Shown here: positions 17,776-27,844 of the stretch, piece by piece
How positions within the stretch are numbered: the first letter of the stretch is position 1
How the letters are laid out: every line of letters starts with the position of its first letter
Origin: JADCRZ01 sp041751095
GTDB taxonomy: Bacteria > Bacteroidota > Bacteroidia > Chitinophagales > Chitinophagaceae
Assembly: GCA_041751095.1 (NCBI GenBank)
Contig: JBGSYC010000136.1
Location: 61,150-125,149, forward strand
DNA length: 64,000 nt
Direction of reading: 5' to 3'
Translations under genes and position numbers: made by a program
Notes under the pieces: model-generated
What the model saw: the letters and a program-made list of their open reading frames with translations, nothing else
The model's database searches: none
Told to the model about the DNA's origin: nothing

Positions 17776-18876
17776 ATGAAACAAACTATACAGGTGTTAT
17801 TAACAGGGATGATTTTATTTGCATCCTGCTCCGCTAAAAAAGATCCAAAAAAGAATAGTCCTGCTGCTGCTAACCGAAATATGCCCGTAACCGTCGAAGG
17901 ATATGTTGTCAACACAAGCACCATCAGCAATAGCATAGAAGTAGCGGGCAACCTGATGCCATTTGAATCTACCGAACTGCATCCGGAAGTATCAGGCCGG
18001 GTTGTCGACCTTAATATAAAAGAAGGAGGTTATGTTTCGAAAGGTACTTTACTCGTAAAACTATTCGATGGCGATCTGCAGGCTCAGCTTAAAAAACTCC
18101 AGGTGCAATTGTCGATATCTGAAAAAACGGTACAAAGGCAGGGTGAATTGCTGAAGATCAGTGGTATCAGCCAGCAGGAATTTGATTTGAGCGGGTTAAG
18201 CGTAAACAATATCAGGGCTGACATCGATGTGATCAAAACAGATATCCGGAAAACAGAGATAAGGGCTCCATTTAACGGCCGTCTCGGTTTAAGAAATGTC
18301 AGCCTTGGCGCATATGTTACTCCTCAAAGTATTATAACCACCATTCAGCAGGTGGAACAATTAAAATTAGAATTTACAATTCCGGAAAAGTATACCAGCA
18401 ACGTATCTGTAGGCCAGACAGTAACCTTTACCACCGAAGGAAGTAAAAACAGATATACCTCAAAGATAATGGCCCGCGAAGCTGCAGTAACAGAAGATAA
18501 CCGAAGCCTGAGGGTAAGGGCTGTAGTAACCGGGAAAAACGCCAGCCTGGTTCCCGGGGCTTTTGCAAAGGTAACGCTCGACCTTGGAAGAGATAACAAT
18601 GCATTGTTGATCCCTTCCCAGGCCATCATACCAGGGGCGAGAAATAAACAGGTAATTGTTTACAGCCAGGGAAAAGCAAAATTTTCAGTTGTTGAAACGG
18701 GAATCCGCGATTCTTCAAGGGTTCAGATTCTCGACGGCGTTAATGCCGGAGACACGATTGTAATCACCGGTATTCTTTCTGTAAAGCCGAATTCGAAAGT
18801 AAGGATCTCGCGGCTAAATTCCGGTGTCCCTCTCCCGACTGGCAACAAAAATGATTCAACTGCAAAAGCGGGCTGA
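17776..18876 (+). CDS. RND efflux periplasmic adaptor (membrane fusion lipoprotein)
   Basis: This 366-residue protein has a lipobox ending at Cys18 (LFASC), so it is probably inner-membrane anchored on the periplasmic side. A lipoyl/barrel-sandwich half (ELHPEVSGRVVDLNIKEGGYVSKGTLLVKL) is followed by a short helical hairpin. The second lipoyl half is TEIRAPFNGRLGLRNVSLGAYV, and beta-barrel and membrane-proximal domains follow (LVPGAFAKVTLDL). It links the RND pump to the TolC-like channel, and the three genes are in the usual order. Confidence 0.94.
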   Translation: MKQTIQVLLTGMILFASCSAKKDPKKNSPAAANRNMPVTVEGYVVNTSTISNSIEVAGNLMPFESTELHPEVSGRVVDLNIKEGGYVSKGTLLVKLFDGDLQAQLKKLQVQLSISEKTVQRQGELLKISGISQQEFDLSGLSVNNIRADIDVIKTDIRKTEIRAPFNGRLGLRNVSLGAYVTPQSIITTIQQVEQLKLEFTIPEKYTSNVSVGQTVTFTTEGSKNRYTSKIMAREAAVTEDNRSLRVRAVVTGKNASLVPGAFAKVTLDLGRDNNALLIPSQAIIPGARNKQVIVYSQGKAKFSVVETGIRDSSRVQILDGVNAGDTIVITGILSVKPNSKVRISRLNSGVPLPTGNKNDSTAKAG

Positions 18877-19042
18877 GCAGCTGTATAGACGAAATCGCCG
18901 GGGTAACTTTTTGCGGAAATTAGAATATAATTTACCTGTCAGCGAAGAAATTGGACATAATAAAACGTCTTATGGTTAAATTAGGCGGAAAAATAATAGG
19001 TATATCCGCGAATGAATATCCTGCAAAGACACAAGACAATTT

Positions 19043-22000
19043 ATGAATATTTCAGAAGTAAGTTTACGAAGGCCGGTATTGGCTATCGTTCTTAATTTAG
19101 TAATTATTGTGTTTGGCGTAATCGGTTTTAAATTTCTGGGCGTTCGTGACTACCCGGCAATTGATCCGCCAACGGTGAGTGTAAGTACCTCTTACGGGGG
19201 CGCCAATGCCGATATTGTCGAATCACAAATCACCGAGCCACTGGAAAAATCAATCAACGGAATTGCGGGCATAAAGAATATAACTTCCTCCAGCAGCCAG
19301 GGCTCGAGTAACATAAATGTTGAGTTTGAGCTGGGGATAGAACTTGAAGCGGCTGCCAATGATGTTCGCGATAAGGTGTCGCAGGCCCAGCGATCCTTAC
19401 CGCGCGATCTGGATGCTCCACCAGTGATTTCAAAAGCTGATGCGAGCAATACCATCATCTCCATGACGGTTCAGAGCGCTTCCCGCAACCAATTACAAAT
19501 CACTGAATATGCCAACAATGTTCTGGTAGAGCGTTTACAAACCATTCCGGGCGTAAGTTACATCCGCGTCTGGGGAGAGAAGCGGTATGCCATGCGGATA
19601 TTATTCGATCCACACAAACTCATTGCTTATGGCTTAACAACGGGGGACGTTCAGTCGGCTTTGTTAAGAGAAAATATAGAGTTGCCCTCGGGTAAGATTA
19701 CCGGTAACTCAACAGAATTGTCTATCCGTACCTTCGGGAGCCTTGAATCTGAGGATGAGTTTAACAATATTATCGTCAAAAACATCAACGGCTCAGATAT
19801 CCTGTTGAAGGATGTAGGCGAAGCCATCCTGGGACCTGAAAACGAAGAAACGGCTGCTAAGGAAAGCCTGATCCCCATGATCGCTCTTGCGATCACTCCC
19901 CAGCCAGGCTCCAATTACGTTGATATTTCCAACGAATTCTACAAAAGGCTTGAACAGCTCAAGAAAGAAGTGCCGAAAGATATCAAGCTTGATATCATCC
20001 TTGACCAGACTCAATTTATCAAAAACTCCATTTCAGAAGTTGAAGAAACTCTTATCATTGCTTTCCTGCTCGTGGTGCTGATCATTTACCTTTTCTTTCG
20101 CGACTGGATCATTGCCATCCGTCCGTTGATTGATATACCCGTTTCTCTTATCGGTGCATTTTTTATCATGTATTTATGCGGATTTACGATTAACGTATTG
20201 ACGTTACTGGCCATCGTTCTGGCAACCGGCCTTGTGGTGGATGATGGTATTGTAGTAACCGAAAATATTTATAAGAAAATGGAGCAGGGGATGGACAAGT
20301 GGCAGGCGGCGAAAGAGGGATCAAAAGAAATTTACTTTGCCGTAATATCTACTTCGGTCACATTAGCAGTAGTTTTTCTTCCTATAATATTCCTGGAAGG
20401 CTTTGTAGGAAGGTTATTCAGGGAGTTCGGAATTGTAGTCGCCGGGGCCGTGCTTATTTCCGCATTTGTTTCGCTTACGCTGACGCCTGTGCTGAACGTA
20501 AAGCTTACCCGTAAGGTGCATAAAAATTCCTGGTTCTATACCAAGACCGAACCATTTTTCCGTGGAATGGAAAACGGGTACGAAAGATTGCTGTCAGGGT
20601 TTATGAAAATCCGCTGGGCCGGCTTTGTTATTATCGCCCTGTGCGGCGTTGCTATTGTGGTGATCGGAAAAAATCTGCAGTCCGAACTTGCACCAATGGA
20701 AGACAGGAGCCAGTTTGGACTGCAGGTTACTGCTCCTGAAGGAACATCTTTCGAATACATGGATCGATATATGGATCGTTTATCAGCCTTTATTATGGAT
20801 TCTGTGCCGGAAAGAAACACCGTTTTTGCTTACACAGCCCCTGGATTTTCCGGCGGTGGTGCGGCAAACAATGGTTTCGTACGTGTTACCCTGGCCGACC
20901 CGGGCGAACGAACACGCTCACAACAGCAGATCGTCGACGCAGTATCAAGGAGTATTAACAAATATAATGAAGGGCGTGCTTTTGTTACCCAGGAACAAAC
21001 GATCTCAGTAGGCCGGAGGGGAGGCGGCCTGCCTGTACAGTTTGTCATGCAGAATAATAATTTTGAAAAGATCAGGCAGGCTTTGCCAAAGTTTTTAGAG
21101 GAAGCGAATGATAACCCTGTCTTCCAGGGCGTGGACGCCGATTTAAAATTTAATAAACCCGAATTAAGGATAAATATCGATCGCTTAAAGGCCAGCCAGT
21201 TGGGTATAAGTGTAGAAGATATATCACAGACCCTTCAGCTTGCCTTAAGTAACCGGCGGCTTGGATATTTTACCAAAGGCGGCAAGCAATACCAGGTTAT
21301 GGGGCAGGTTGCCAGGAACGACCGTGATGACCCCTCTGATATCAGAGGCATCTACGTACGGAACGCGGCCGGCACGTCCATCTCACTGGATAACCTGGTT
21401 AGTTTCACTGAGGCCAATGCGCCGCCTTCCATTTACCATTTTAACCGGTATAAGTCTGCAACCATTTCAGCCGGACTTGCGCCAGGCAAAACCATCGGCG
21501 ACGGAGTACGGGAAATGGAAAAAATTGCGGAGAAAACCCTTGATCCAACTTTCGCCACCGCGCTGGCCGGTTCGTCGAGGGATTTTGCAGAAAGTGCCAG
21601 CAACACCAGCTTTGCGCTATTGCTTGCGCTTGCACTGATCTTTCTTATTCTCGCTGCCCAGTTTGAAAGTTTTATCGATCCGTTTATCATCATGTTTACA
21701 GTACCGCTTGCCATTGCGGGAGCGCTGATATCCTTGTGGATATTTGATCAGACGCTAAACATTTTCTCCCAGATTGGAATGATCATGCTCATCGGGCTTG
21801 TAACCAAAAACGGGATACTGATTGTGGAATTTGCCAACCAGCAACGGCTTGAAGGAATGACTAAGGTACAAGCCGCTGTTTTTGCAGCAAAGGCCAGGCT
21901 CCGGCCAATACTTATGACCAGCCTGGCAATGGCATTAGGCGCCTTGCCCCTGGCACTGTCTCTGGGGGCTGCATCAACAAGCCGGATGCCCCTGGGTATT

Positions 22001-22132
22001 GTTGTTGTTGGTGGTATTATGTTCTCTTTAATCCTCACCCTATTTGTCATACCTGCAATGTATTCATTCCTCTCTTCTGCTAAAAAGAAGAGTAAGCTTG
22101 ATGAAACCGTTACAGTAAAAGTAGAAGCGTAA
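19043..22132 (+). CDS. RND-family efflux pump (HAE1-like inner-membrane permease)
   Basis: This 1029-residue protein begins NISEVSLRRPVLAIVLNLVIIVFG, the standard first helix. It has the DYPAIDPPTVSVSTSYGGANADIVE porter segment, the proton-relay helix VLATGLVVDDGIVVTENIY with the paired Asp, and a repeated second half (QIGMIMLIGLVTKNGILIVEFAN). This layout matches AcrB/MexB-type drug exporters (HAE1) rather than metal exporters. It starts 166 bases after the adaptor and ends 10 bases before the TolC gene. The substrate is unknown. Confidence 0.95.
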   Translation: MNISEVSLRRPVLAIVLNLVIIVFGVIGFKFLGVRDYPAIDPPTVSVSTSYGGANADIVESQITEPLEKSINGIAGIKNITSSSSQGSSNINVEFELGIELEAAANDVRDKVSQAQRSLPRDLDAPPVISKADASNTIISMTVQSASRNQLQITEYANNVLVERLQTIPGVSYIRVWGEKRYAMRILFDPHKLIAYGLTTGDVQSALLRENIELPSGKITGNSTELSIRTFGSLESEDEFNNIIVKNINGSDILLKDVGEAILGPENEETAAKESLIPMIALAITPQPGSNYVDISNEFYKRLEQLKKEVPKDIKLDIILDQTQFIKNSISEVEETLIIAFLLVVLIIYLFFRDWIIAIRPLIDIPVSLIGAFFIMYLCGFTINVLTLLAIVLATGLVVDDGIVVTENIYKKMEQGMDKWQAAKEGSKEIYFAVISTSVTLAVVFLPIIFLEGFVGRLFREFGIVVAGAVLISAFVSLTLTPVLNVKLTRKVHKNSWFYTKTEPFFRGMENGYERLLSGFMKIRWAGFVIIALCGVAIVVIGKNLQSELAPMEDRSQFGLQVTAPEGTSFEYMDRYMDRLSAFIMDSVPERNTVFAYTAPGFSGGGAANNGFVRVTLADPGERTRSQQQIVDAVSRSINKYNEGRAFVTQEQTISVGRRGGGLPVQFVMQNNNFEKIRQALPKFLEEANDNPVFQGVDADLKFNKPELRINIDRLKASQLGISVEDISQTLQLALSNRRLGYFTKGGKQYQVMGQVARNDRDDPSDIRGIYVRNAAGTSISLDNLVSFTEANAPPSIYHFNRYKSATISAGLAPGKTIGDGVREMEKIAEKTLDPTFATALAGSSRDFAESASNTSFALLLALALIFLILAAQFESFIDPFIIMFTVPLAIAGALISLWIFDQTLNIFSQIGMIMLIGLVTKNGILIVEFANQQRLEGMTKVQAAVFAAKARLRPILMTSLAMALGALPLALSLGAASTSRMPLGIVVVGGIMFSLILTLFVIPAMYSFLSSAKKKSKLDETVTVKVEA

Positions 22133-22142
22133 AACGAGATTC

Positions 22143-23462
22143 ATGAGTTTTTCAGGCCGTGTATTTTTTATAGTGTTAGTGTTCTTTCCAGGCGTGCTAT
22201 TTTCACAAGACATCCTCACGGAAGAGGATGCCATTTCAGCAGCTTTAAGAAGTAATTATGATATTGAGATCGCAAGAATTGATTCAACCGGTTATGCCAT
22301 TGATAACGCCTATGCCAACACAGCATTCTATCCGCTCTTAAATGGAACAGCAACAAGAGTATGGAACTCGAATAACCAGGAACAACTGCTGTCAGACGGG
22401 TCGAAACGAAAAAGAAACGGCATAAAATCCAATAACCTGGTTGCATCGGTAAATCTTAACTGGCGGTTATTTGACGGCCTGAGAATGTTTGCAACAAGGG
22501 AAAAATTAGCCGAATTTCAACGTCTTGGAGAGTTTACGGTAAAGTCGCAGGTGGTAACGTCTGTTGCTGCTGTTATTAACAATTATTATAATATTGTTCG
22601 CCAGAAACAGCAGCTCAAAGCCATTGAAGAACAGATATCCATAAATGATGAACGGGTAAAGCTCGCCGAAAAACGATTCAGTGTGGGGCTCGGCGCAAAA
22701 CCGGAATTGTTACAAGCCCGGGTAGACCTTAATGCCCAAAGAGCCGCACAGCTAACGCAGCAAACATTGATCAGCCAGTTAAAAGAACAACTTAACCGGC
22801 TCATAGGGTTCCCGGTGGCAAAAGACTATGAAGTTGTAGATACCATCCCGATAAATACGAAGATAACTTTCGCTCCGATGCGCGATGATATTGAAAATAG
22901 TAATCCCTCGCTGCTGCTTGCAAAAAAGAATATAGATATCTCGATGATCTCTCTGCGGGAAACCAGGGCCGACCTGTTCCCGGTGCTGTCTTTTAATTCT
23001 GCATATAACTTTTCAAGAACCAACAATGCGGCAGTGATCAATAATTTTACGCCGCTGTTTAACCAGAACAGAGGACTCAACTATGGCTTCAGCCTGAACG
23101 TGCCGCTCCTCAATGGTTTTAATACCCGGCGGTTAATCAGGCAGGCAAAACTTGATATAAAGTACAGCCAGGCAATTTACGCCAATGAATTGGCAAGGGT
23201 TGATGTTGGTTTGTCAAACACCTTCAAAAACTATGAGTTGAATAAAAAGCTTCTTACACTTGAAGAAGATAACATATTGCTGGCAAAGGAAAATGTAAGC
23301 ATCGCCCTTGAAAGATTCCGGTTGGGTGTTTCCACCAATCTTGAACTTCGCGAAGCGCAGATAAGTCTCGAAGAAGCTTACAACCGGCTCATTGCCACCA
23401 GGTATGAAACCAAGCTTGCCGAAGTTGAGTTGTTAAGGCTGCAGGGAGTTATCCTGAGGTAA
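22143..23462 (+). CDS. TolC-family outer-membrane efflux channel
   Basis: This 439-residue protein has a signal peptide (about 1-21, LFSQD) and two outer-membrane efflux protein repeats rich in coiled coil. The repeated helix patterns are EKRFSVGLGAKPELLQARVDLNAQ and ALERFRLGVSTNLELREAQISLEEAYN. It forms the exit duct of the tripartite pump encoded just upstream, with 10 bases between genes. The length is normal. Confidence 0.94.
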   Translation: MSFSGRVFFIVLVFFPGVLFSQDILTEEDAISAALRSNYDIEIARIDSTGYAIDNAYANTAFYPLLNGTATRVWNSNNQEQLLSDGSKRKRNGIKSNNLVASVNLNWRLFDGLRMFATREKLAEFQRLGEFTVKSQVVTSVAAVINNYYNIVRQKQQLKAIEEQISINDERVKLAEKRFSVGLGAKPELLQARVDLNAQRAAQLTQQTLISQLKEQLNRLIGFPVAKDYEVVDTIPINTKITFAPMRDDIENSNPSLLLAKKNIDISMISLRETRADLFPVLSFNSAYNFSRTNNAAVINNFTPLFNQNRGLNYGFSLNVPLLNGFNTRRLIRQAKLDIKYSQAIYANELARVDVGLSNTFKNYELNKKLLTLEEDNILLAKENVSIALERFRLGVSTNLELREAQISLEEAYNRLIATRYETKLAEVELLRLQGVILR

Positions 23463-23791
23463 CGTTTCTGCTGTCGACACACGAATTATCTTGCGTCGCC
23501 ATACAATGGTGCGTCATGATAAAGCAGGCGCCTGTTTCCATAAACAACTTGCCTTCACTTTGTCGCATCCGTTGGAGCTAAACCACACCTGTTTGGAGAA
23601 GGGCCATTTGAAGGTTATTCCCCAGGTATCCTTCAAAAAATTAAGCTCCATAGTGATCCGAAGCGCCCTCCAAAAAATAAAACCTTCCCGCTTCAAACAG
23701 GAAGCCTGCCTGAAGCGCCCGCCACATTATGAAACACACCCCGTAAAAACCATAAATTTATCCTTTCTTTGTTGCCTTAATCAGTGTTTCC
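23463..23791. other. Gene-free region before purE
   Basis: An open frame covers part of this stretch, but its translation is low-complexity and resembles nothing known, and it runs into purE in another frame. I see no RNA gene or clear terminator. A T-rich TTTCTTTG near 23765-23772 could belong to the purE promoter, but it does not match TAnnTTTG. Confidence 0.4.
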
Positions 23792-24307
23792 ATGGATCCT
23801 TTCGTTGGTATTATTATGGGGAGCGACAGTGATCTTGAAATAATGCAGGCATCGGCATCTGTTCTGGAAGAGTTCGGGATCACGTTTGAGCTCACCATTG
23901 TATCAGCACACCGCACCCCTTTACGTATGATTGAATATGCGAAAAAAGCTAAGGAAAGGGGAGTTCACGTGATCATCGCAGGGGCGGGCGGAGCTGCTCA
24001 TTTACCTGGAATGGTGGCGGCAATAACAAGCCTTCCGGTAATCGGCGTACCTATAAGGTCATCCAATTCAATTGACGGATGGGATTCAATTCTCTCTATC
24101 TTACAAATGCCCAACGGCGTACCGGTGGCGACAGTGGCGCTAAATGCTGCCAAAAACGCGGGCATTCTCGCTGCCAGTATAATCGGGGCTTTTAACGATA
24201 GTGTAAGCCACAAATTAATTGCATACAAAAAAAACATGGAAGCAGAAGTGCTGGATAAAGCCGGAAAACTAAAACTAAAAGGCTGGGGGAATACGTTTGA
24301 TAATTGA
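23792..24307 (+). CDS. purE: N5-carboxyaminoimidazole ribonucleotide mutase
   Basis: This 171-residue enzyme has the class I PurE motifs: GSDSD at residues 10-14, SAHRTP with the catalytic His40, AGAGGAAHLPGM, and GVPIRSSNSIDGWDSILSILQMPNGVPVAT-type segments around residues 88-115. It converts N5-CAIR to CAIR in purine synthesis. The length is typical. No purK is adjacent in the window. An uncharacterised gene follows 9 bases after its stop. Confidence 0.96.
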   Translation: MDPFVGIIMGSDSDLEIMQASASVLEEFGITFELTIVSAHRTPLRMIEYAKKAKERGVHVIIAGAGGAAHLPGMVAAITSLPVIGVPIRSSNSIDGWDSILSILQMPNGVPVATVALNAAKNAGILAASIIGAFNDSVSHKLIAYKKNMEAEVLDKAGKLKLKGWGNTFDN

Positions 24308-24316
24308 AACGCACAT

Positions 24317-25195
24317 ATGAATATTAAGCTACTTGACTTTAAACGACTGGAACATTTTCCGTCAGGTTCCGGTATTGAATTTTATGAAGATCAAATGTTT
24401 TTAGTAGGCGATGATGCAAGAGATATTCTTGTAATGAACAATAACTGGAAAACCAGGGAAACGATTAACCTGTTCCCGGGAAATACCTTCCGGACTCCAA
24501 AAGATCTGAAAGCGGATTTTGAAGCAACAGCGATTGTCTATATCAATAGGCTTCCCTTTCTTTTGATTTTAGGTTCAGGGTCGATGGAAACCACCCGCTA
24601 TAAAGGCACACTGATGAACATTAAAACCAGGGCGCTGGAAGAGATCGACCTGACGGTGTTCTACAACCGCCTGAAACAGTCTGGAATTGCAGAACTCAAC
24701 ATCGAAGCTGCATGCCTCCTGGATGACAAAGTGGTTTTATGCAACAGGGGGAATAAAAATCAGCCTGAGAACTCGCTGATCATCACTTCATCTGATTTCT
24801 GGAAAAAGCAAGCTACCGCTGACATAATTAAAATTAAACTGGAGTTGGAAGAGAAGCCCGAAATGGCGCCTGGATTTTCCGGGCTTACGTACTCGTACAA
24901 AAACGACTGGCTGATTCTTACCGCGTCAACTGAAGATACTGATAACGCGATCGATGACGGAGCCATAGGTGACAGCTACCTTGGCATCATCGAAAACATC
25001 TCCAGAAAAATCAAACGAAAGCGGATCAAGATTAATGAATGGTTCAACTTTTCAGAAGTAAATGAAAAATTCAGTGGGTTCAAGATTGAGTCGGTATGTA
25101 TCCAGGCAGACAAGGAAAAAAAATTAAAATTGCATCTTGTTGCCGACAACGATAAGGGTGAAAGTTTCCTGTTTAAAGTGAGGTTAAAAGAATAA
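24317..25195 (+). CDS. Uncharacterised cytoplasmic protein, probable beta-propeller (DUF6929-like)
   Basis: This 292-residue protein has no signal peptide. Its repeated strand pattern fits a beta-propeller: GSGIEFYEDQMFLVGDD, FEATAIVYINRLPFLLILGSGS, NIEAACLLDDKVVLCNRGN, GFSGLTYSYKNDWLILTAST, KIESVCIQADKEKKLKLHLVAD. The recurring IE[SA][AV]C segments resemble phytase-like/DUF3616 propellers. I associate it with the DUF6929 group from memory, with limited certainty. It is 9 bases from purE and probably co-transcribed, which is weak evidence for a metabolic role. Confidence 0.7.
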   Translation: MNIKLLDFKRLEHFPSGSGIEFYEDQMFLVGDDARDILVMNNNWKTRETINLFPGNTFRTPKDLKADFEATAIVYINRLPFLLILGSGSMETTRYKGTLMNIKTRALEEIDLTVFYNRLKQSGIAELNIEAACLLDDKVVLCNRGNKNQPENSLIITSSDFWKKQATADIIKIKLELEEKPEMAPGFSGLTYSYKNDWLILTASTEDTDNAIDDGAIGDSYLGIIENISRKIKRKRIKINEWFNFSEVNEKFSGFKIESVCIQADKEKKLKLHLVADNDKGESFLFKVRLKE

Positions 25196-25265
25196 GACGC
25201 CGCTCAGCGTCTTTGTTACAGAAACCCGCATGGCGCCGGCCATTTCCAACCGGGGCTTTCTGCTT

Positions 25266-26861
25266 CTACAACTCCGCAAGAACCACAAATTCCTGTTCAT
25301 GAGCGGGCGAATGTTTATAAAGCATTTGTATAAACGCTGGTCCAAACTTCGCATAATACGGCATAAAGTTATCTACGCGTTCCTGTAAGCCGTTCCCCGG
25401 AAACAACTTTTTCCTGATTGCATGAACTTGTCTTTGCTGCGCTTCAAATTTTCTTTTTTCAGCCTTCAGCATTTTCTTTTCAAGCTTCTGTAACTGAGCA
25501 ACCGCTTTTGTCTTTAAAGCTTCGACATGAATATCTAAGGTGGGATCTGTTTGCAGGGCCACTCCTTTTATATGCCCGTAGAGGTTAGTTATGTCTGAAA
25601 TCTCCCTGTCGAGGTGCAACTGCAAACCGGATTTCCTTTTAACAAGGTCATTCATGAGTAAATTTTCGTCTTTGAACATATCTGTTAGGGAAAAGCCGAG
25701 TCGGCTGATCTTTTCATGCAATTTCTTTTCAACAAAAAGGAATGAATTGCGCATCACCAACACCGGAAATGGTATCTTATAGTGGTCAAATAGATCTTTT
25801 AACTCCAGCCAGTACGCCGTTTCACCGCCGCCGCCGATAAATCCGATATTGGGTAATATACTCTCCTGGAACAGACCGCGCAGGATGACATTGGGACTGA
25901 ACCTTTCCGGGTGTTCTCTTAATTCCCGTTTTAGTTCCGCTTCGGAAAAACGTATCTCCTTACCTACCACTTTCCATTGATCTCCGGATCTGATAATACG
26001 CCCCCGGGTATTGTCTTTCAGGTAAAAAAGGTTTATTTCCCGGGGATTAGCCTGCACCTTGTAATACGCCGGTAAACGGCTGATCGTTCCTTCAACAATT
26101 GCAGAGGGCGCCTGGTGGAGTAAGTCGTCCTCAAACACATGATGCATCGACTTCTTGAGTTTTGCATTGTCGGGGATCAGAATAACAAGGCCATACTCCT
26201 GGAATAAAGTATTCAGAAGGGTAAACGTTGCCGTTTTTATGTCATTGCCTGGAGAATAACATTCTTTGAGAAGTGACACAAGGGCCGGGCCATGACTGAA
26301 TACACCCAACTGACCTTCAATCTTCGAAATAATTTTATCCAGGCCTTTGGTATTCATTCTTCCTACAGCGCCGGTCTGATCAGTTTCCCAGACGATCTTC
26401 TCACCATCAATAAAAATTTTCCCGAGTTCATCGAGGTCGGCATCTTCACTTCCCATATAAAAAACCGGGACAAATCTGTTCCCGGGAAACTGAGCCGATG
26501 AAAACTCCGCCAGTTTGATCACATGCAATATCTTATAGACAAGGTATAAGTAACCGGTAAAAATATTCGGCTGGTGTGCAGTTACAAACGTGTATGTATT
26601 TTCTTCAGCAAGATGCCTGATATTGATCTTTACGGCTTTAGAAGTATTTATCGCCGCATACTGCTCACTAAGGACTTCAGTTAAAAGTACCCTGTCGGTT
26701 TTAAACAGTTTTCTTGCCTCGATGGCTTGGCCGATCCCTTCCGCAGACACCGGGTATTTAAAGAAAGATTTTAGCTGGGGTGACCCATTCAGATAATCAA
26801 TAACGATCCGGGAAAATTGTGTTATTTCCTGGTACGGAACAGATAGTGCGGTACAATCCAT
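25266..26861 (-). CDS. bshC: Bacillithiol biosynthesis cysteine-adding enzyme BshC
   Basis: This 531-residue protein matches BshC throughout. It has a Rossmann-like core with VTAHQPNIFTGYLYLVYKI, VFYMGSEDADLDELGKI and LPNIGFIGGGGETAYWLELKDLF, and a coiled-coil segment near the C-terminus (about 455-500, many Lys/Glu). BshC adds cysteine to glucosaminyl-malate, the last step of bacillithiol synthesis. bshA and bshB are not in the window; scattered bsh genes are common in Bacteroidota. The length is normal (about 530-540). Confidence 0.93.
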   Translation of the reverse strand: MDCTALSVPYQEITQFSRIVIDYLNGSPQLKSFFKYPVSAEGIGQAIEARKLFKTDRVLLTEVLSEQYAAINTSKAVKINIRHLAEENTYTFVTAHQPNIFTGYLYLVYKILHVIKLAEFSSAQFPGNRFVPVFYMGSEDADLDELGKIFIDGEKIVWETDQTGAVGRMNTKGLDKIISKIEGQLGVFSHGPALVSLLKECYSPGNDIKTATFTLLNTLFQEYGLVILIPDNAKLKKSMHHVFEDDLLHQAPSAIVEGTISRLPAYYKVQANPREINLFYLKDNTRGRIIRSGDQWKVVGKEIRFSEAELKRELREHPERFSPNVILRGLFQESILPNIGFIGGGGETAYWLELKDLFDHYKIPFPVLVMRNSFLFVEKKLHEKISRLGFSLTDMFKDENLLMNDLVKRKSGLQLHLDREISDITNLYGHIKGVALQTDPTLDIHVEALKTKAVAQLQKLEKKMLKAEKRKFEAQQRQVHAIRKKLFPGNGLQERVDNFMPYYAKFGPAFIQMLYKHSPAHEQEFVVLAEL

Positions 26862-26946
26862 ATGTAGCCAGGCTGCTGGCAGGTCTTTATGATAGAATCA
26901 AATTTCTTTCTTCAGATGCATGATGAAAAAGAAGTAACCGTTGAAC

Positions 26947-27783
26947 TTATTTCAGTTCATATGCTATTACCGAGTTCTTAAAAAAGGTAGGCACGTATAC
27001 GATCTTTTTTTGGGAATCGTACCCGATGTCAGCAGTATTTATCTTCTGCTCCCTTGTATCAAGCAGTTTTTGCCTGGTGCCATCAGCACTTACGTAATAC
27101 AATACGCCGCTCCAGCATGATACCAGAAAGTCGTTACCTTTTACGTTTTCAATGCCATCGGTCCCTCCATCCATGCCTTCGGTGATCTTTGTAAGTTGCT
27201 TATTCTTTTCTACTTTATACATTGTACCGGCATCAAGAACATAAAAGTCATTCCCGTGAGCCAGTAATCCGTTAGGGCCTTTAAGGCTGTCTAAATACGT
27301 GGATACTTTTCCGTTCTCAATGCGATGAACCCTGCCTTTACGTGAATCGGAAACGAAGATAATGCCGCCTTTATCAATAGTAATATCATTTAAGAAAACA
27401 GCCCCTTCTACCGGAATGCGGCTGGTGATCTTCCCGCTTTTTGTATTGATAACGACAACTTCGGTTAAATCAGCCACATATAAATTACCCTGGTATAATC
27501 CCATACCCTTTGGAGCATTCAGTCCGCTCACCCAGTCAACCTCGATGATCTTACCGTCGAGTGCTACTTTACCGATAGAACCTTTTCCGTCTTTCTCTCC
27601 AGCCTGCCCGTCAATATTTGATACATACAATAGATTACTGCCTTTGTCATAGAAAACCGATTCAGGCACTTTTAGCAGCGAATCAGTTTCCCACATTTTT
27701 ACCAGTTGGTTTTCTTGCGAACGGGCTTCTGCACCCGTTAGTAATGCCAGCACAATTGCAGAAAAAAAGTATTTTTTTATCAT
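26947..27783 (-). CDS. Exported SMP-30/gluconolactonase-like beta-propeller protein
   Basis: This 278-residue protein has a signal peptide (about 1-22). Six-bladed propeller repeats follow: VPESVFYDKGSNLLYVSNIDG, GLYQGNLYVADLT, FLNDITIDKGGIIFVSDSRKGRVHRI, GPNGLLAHGNDFYVLDAG. Glu of PES, Asn of FLND and Asp of DGGTDGIEN fall where the SMP-30 metal ligands are expected. Such enzymes open sugar lactones, but many exported homologues have no known substrate. It lies beside an exported aldose epimerase and a sugar-acid dehydrogenase. Confidence 0.8.
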   Translation of the reverse strand: MIKKYFFSAIVLALLTGAEARSQENQLVKMWETDSLLKVPESVFYDKGSNLLYVSNIDGQAGEKDGKGSIGKVALDGKIIEVDWVSGLNAPKGMGLYQGNLYVADLTEVVVINTKSGKITSRIPVEGAVFLNDITIDKGGIIFVSDSRKGRVHRIENGKVSTYLDSLKGPNGLLAHGNDFYVLDAGTMYKVEKNKQLTKITEGMDGGTDGIENVKGNDFLVSCWSGVLYYVSADGTRQKLLDTREQKINTADIGYDSQKKIVYVPTFFKNSVIAYELK

Positions 27784-27844
27784 GATTTATTTTTATTTTA
27801 TAAAACCTGTCTCTTACCCGAGGCAGTAAATAAAGCCGGGCATT

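Noticed and set aside
23491..23832. 113-codon open frame between tolC-like gene and purE.
   Set aside because: It runs into purE in a different frame, resembles no protein and has no plausible domain.
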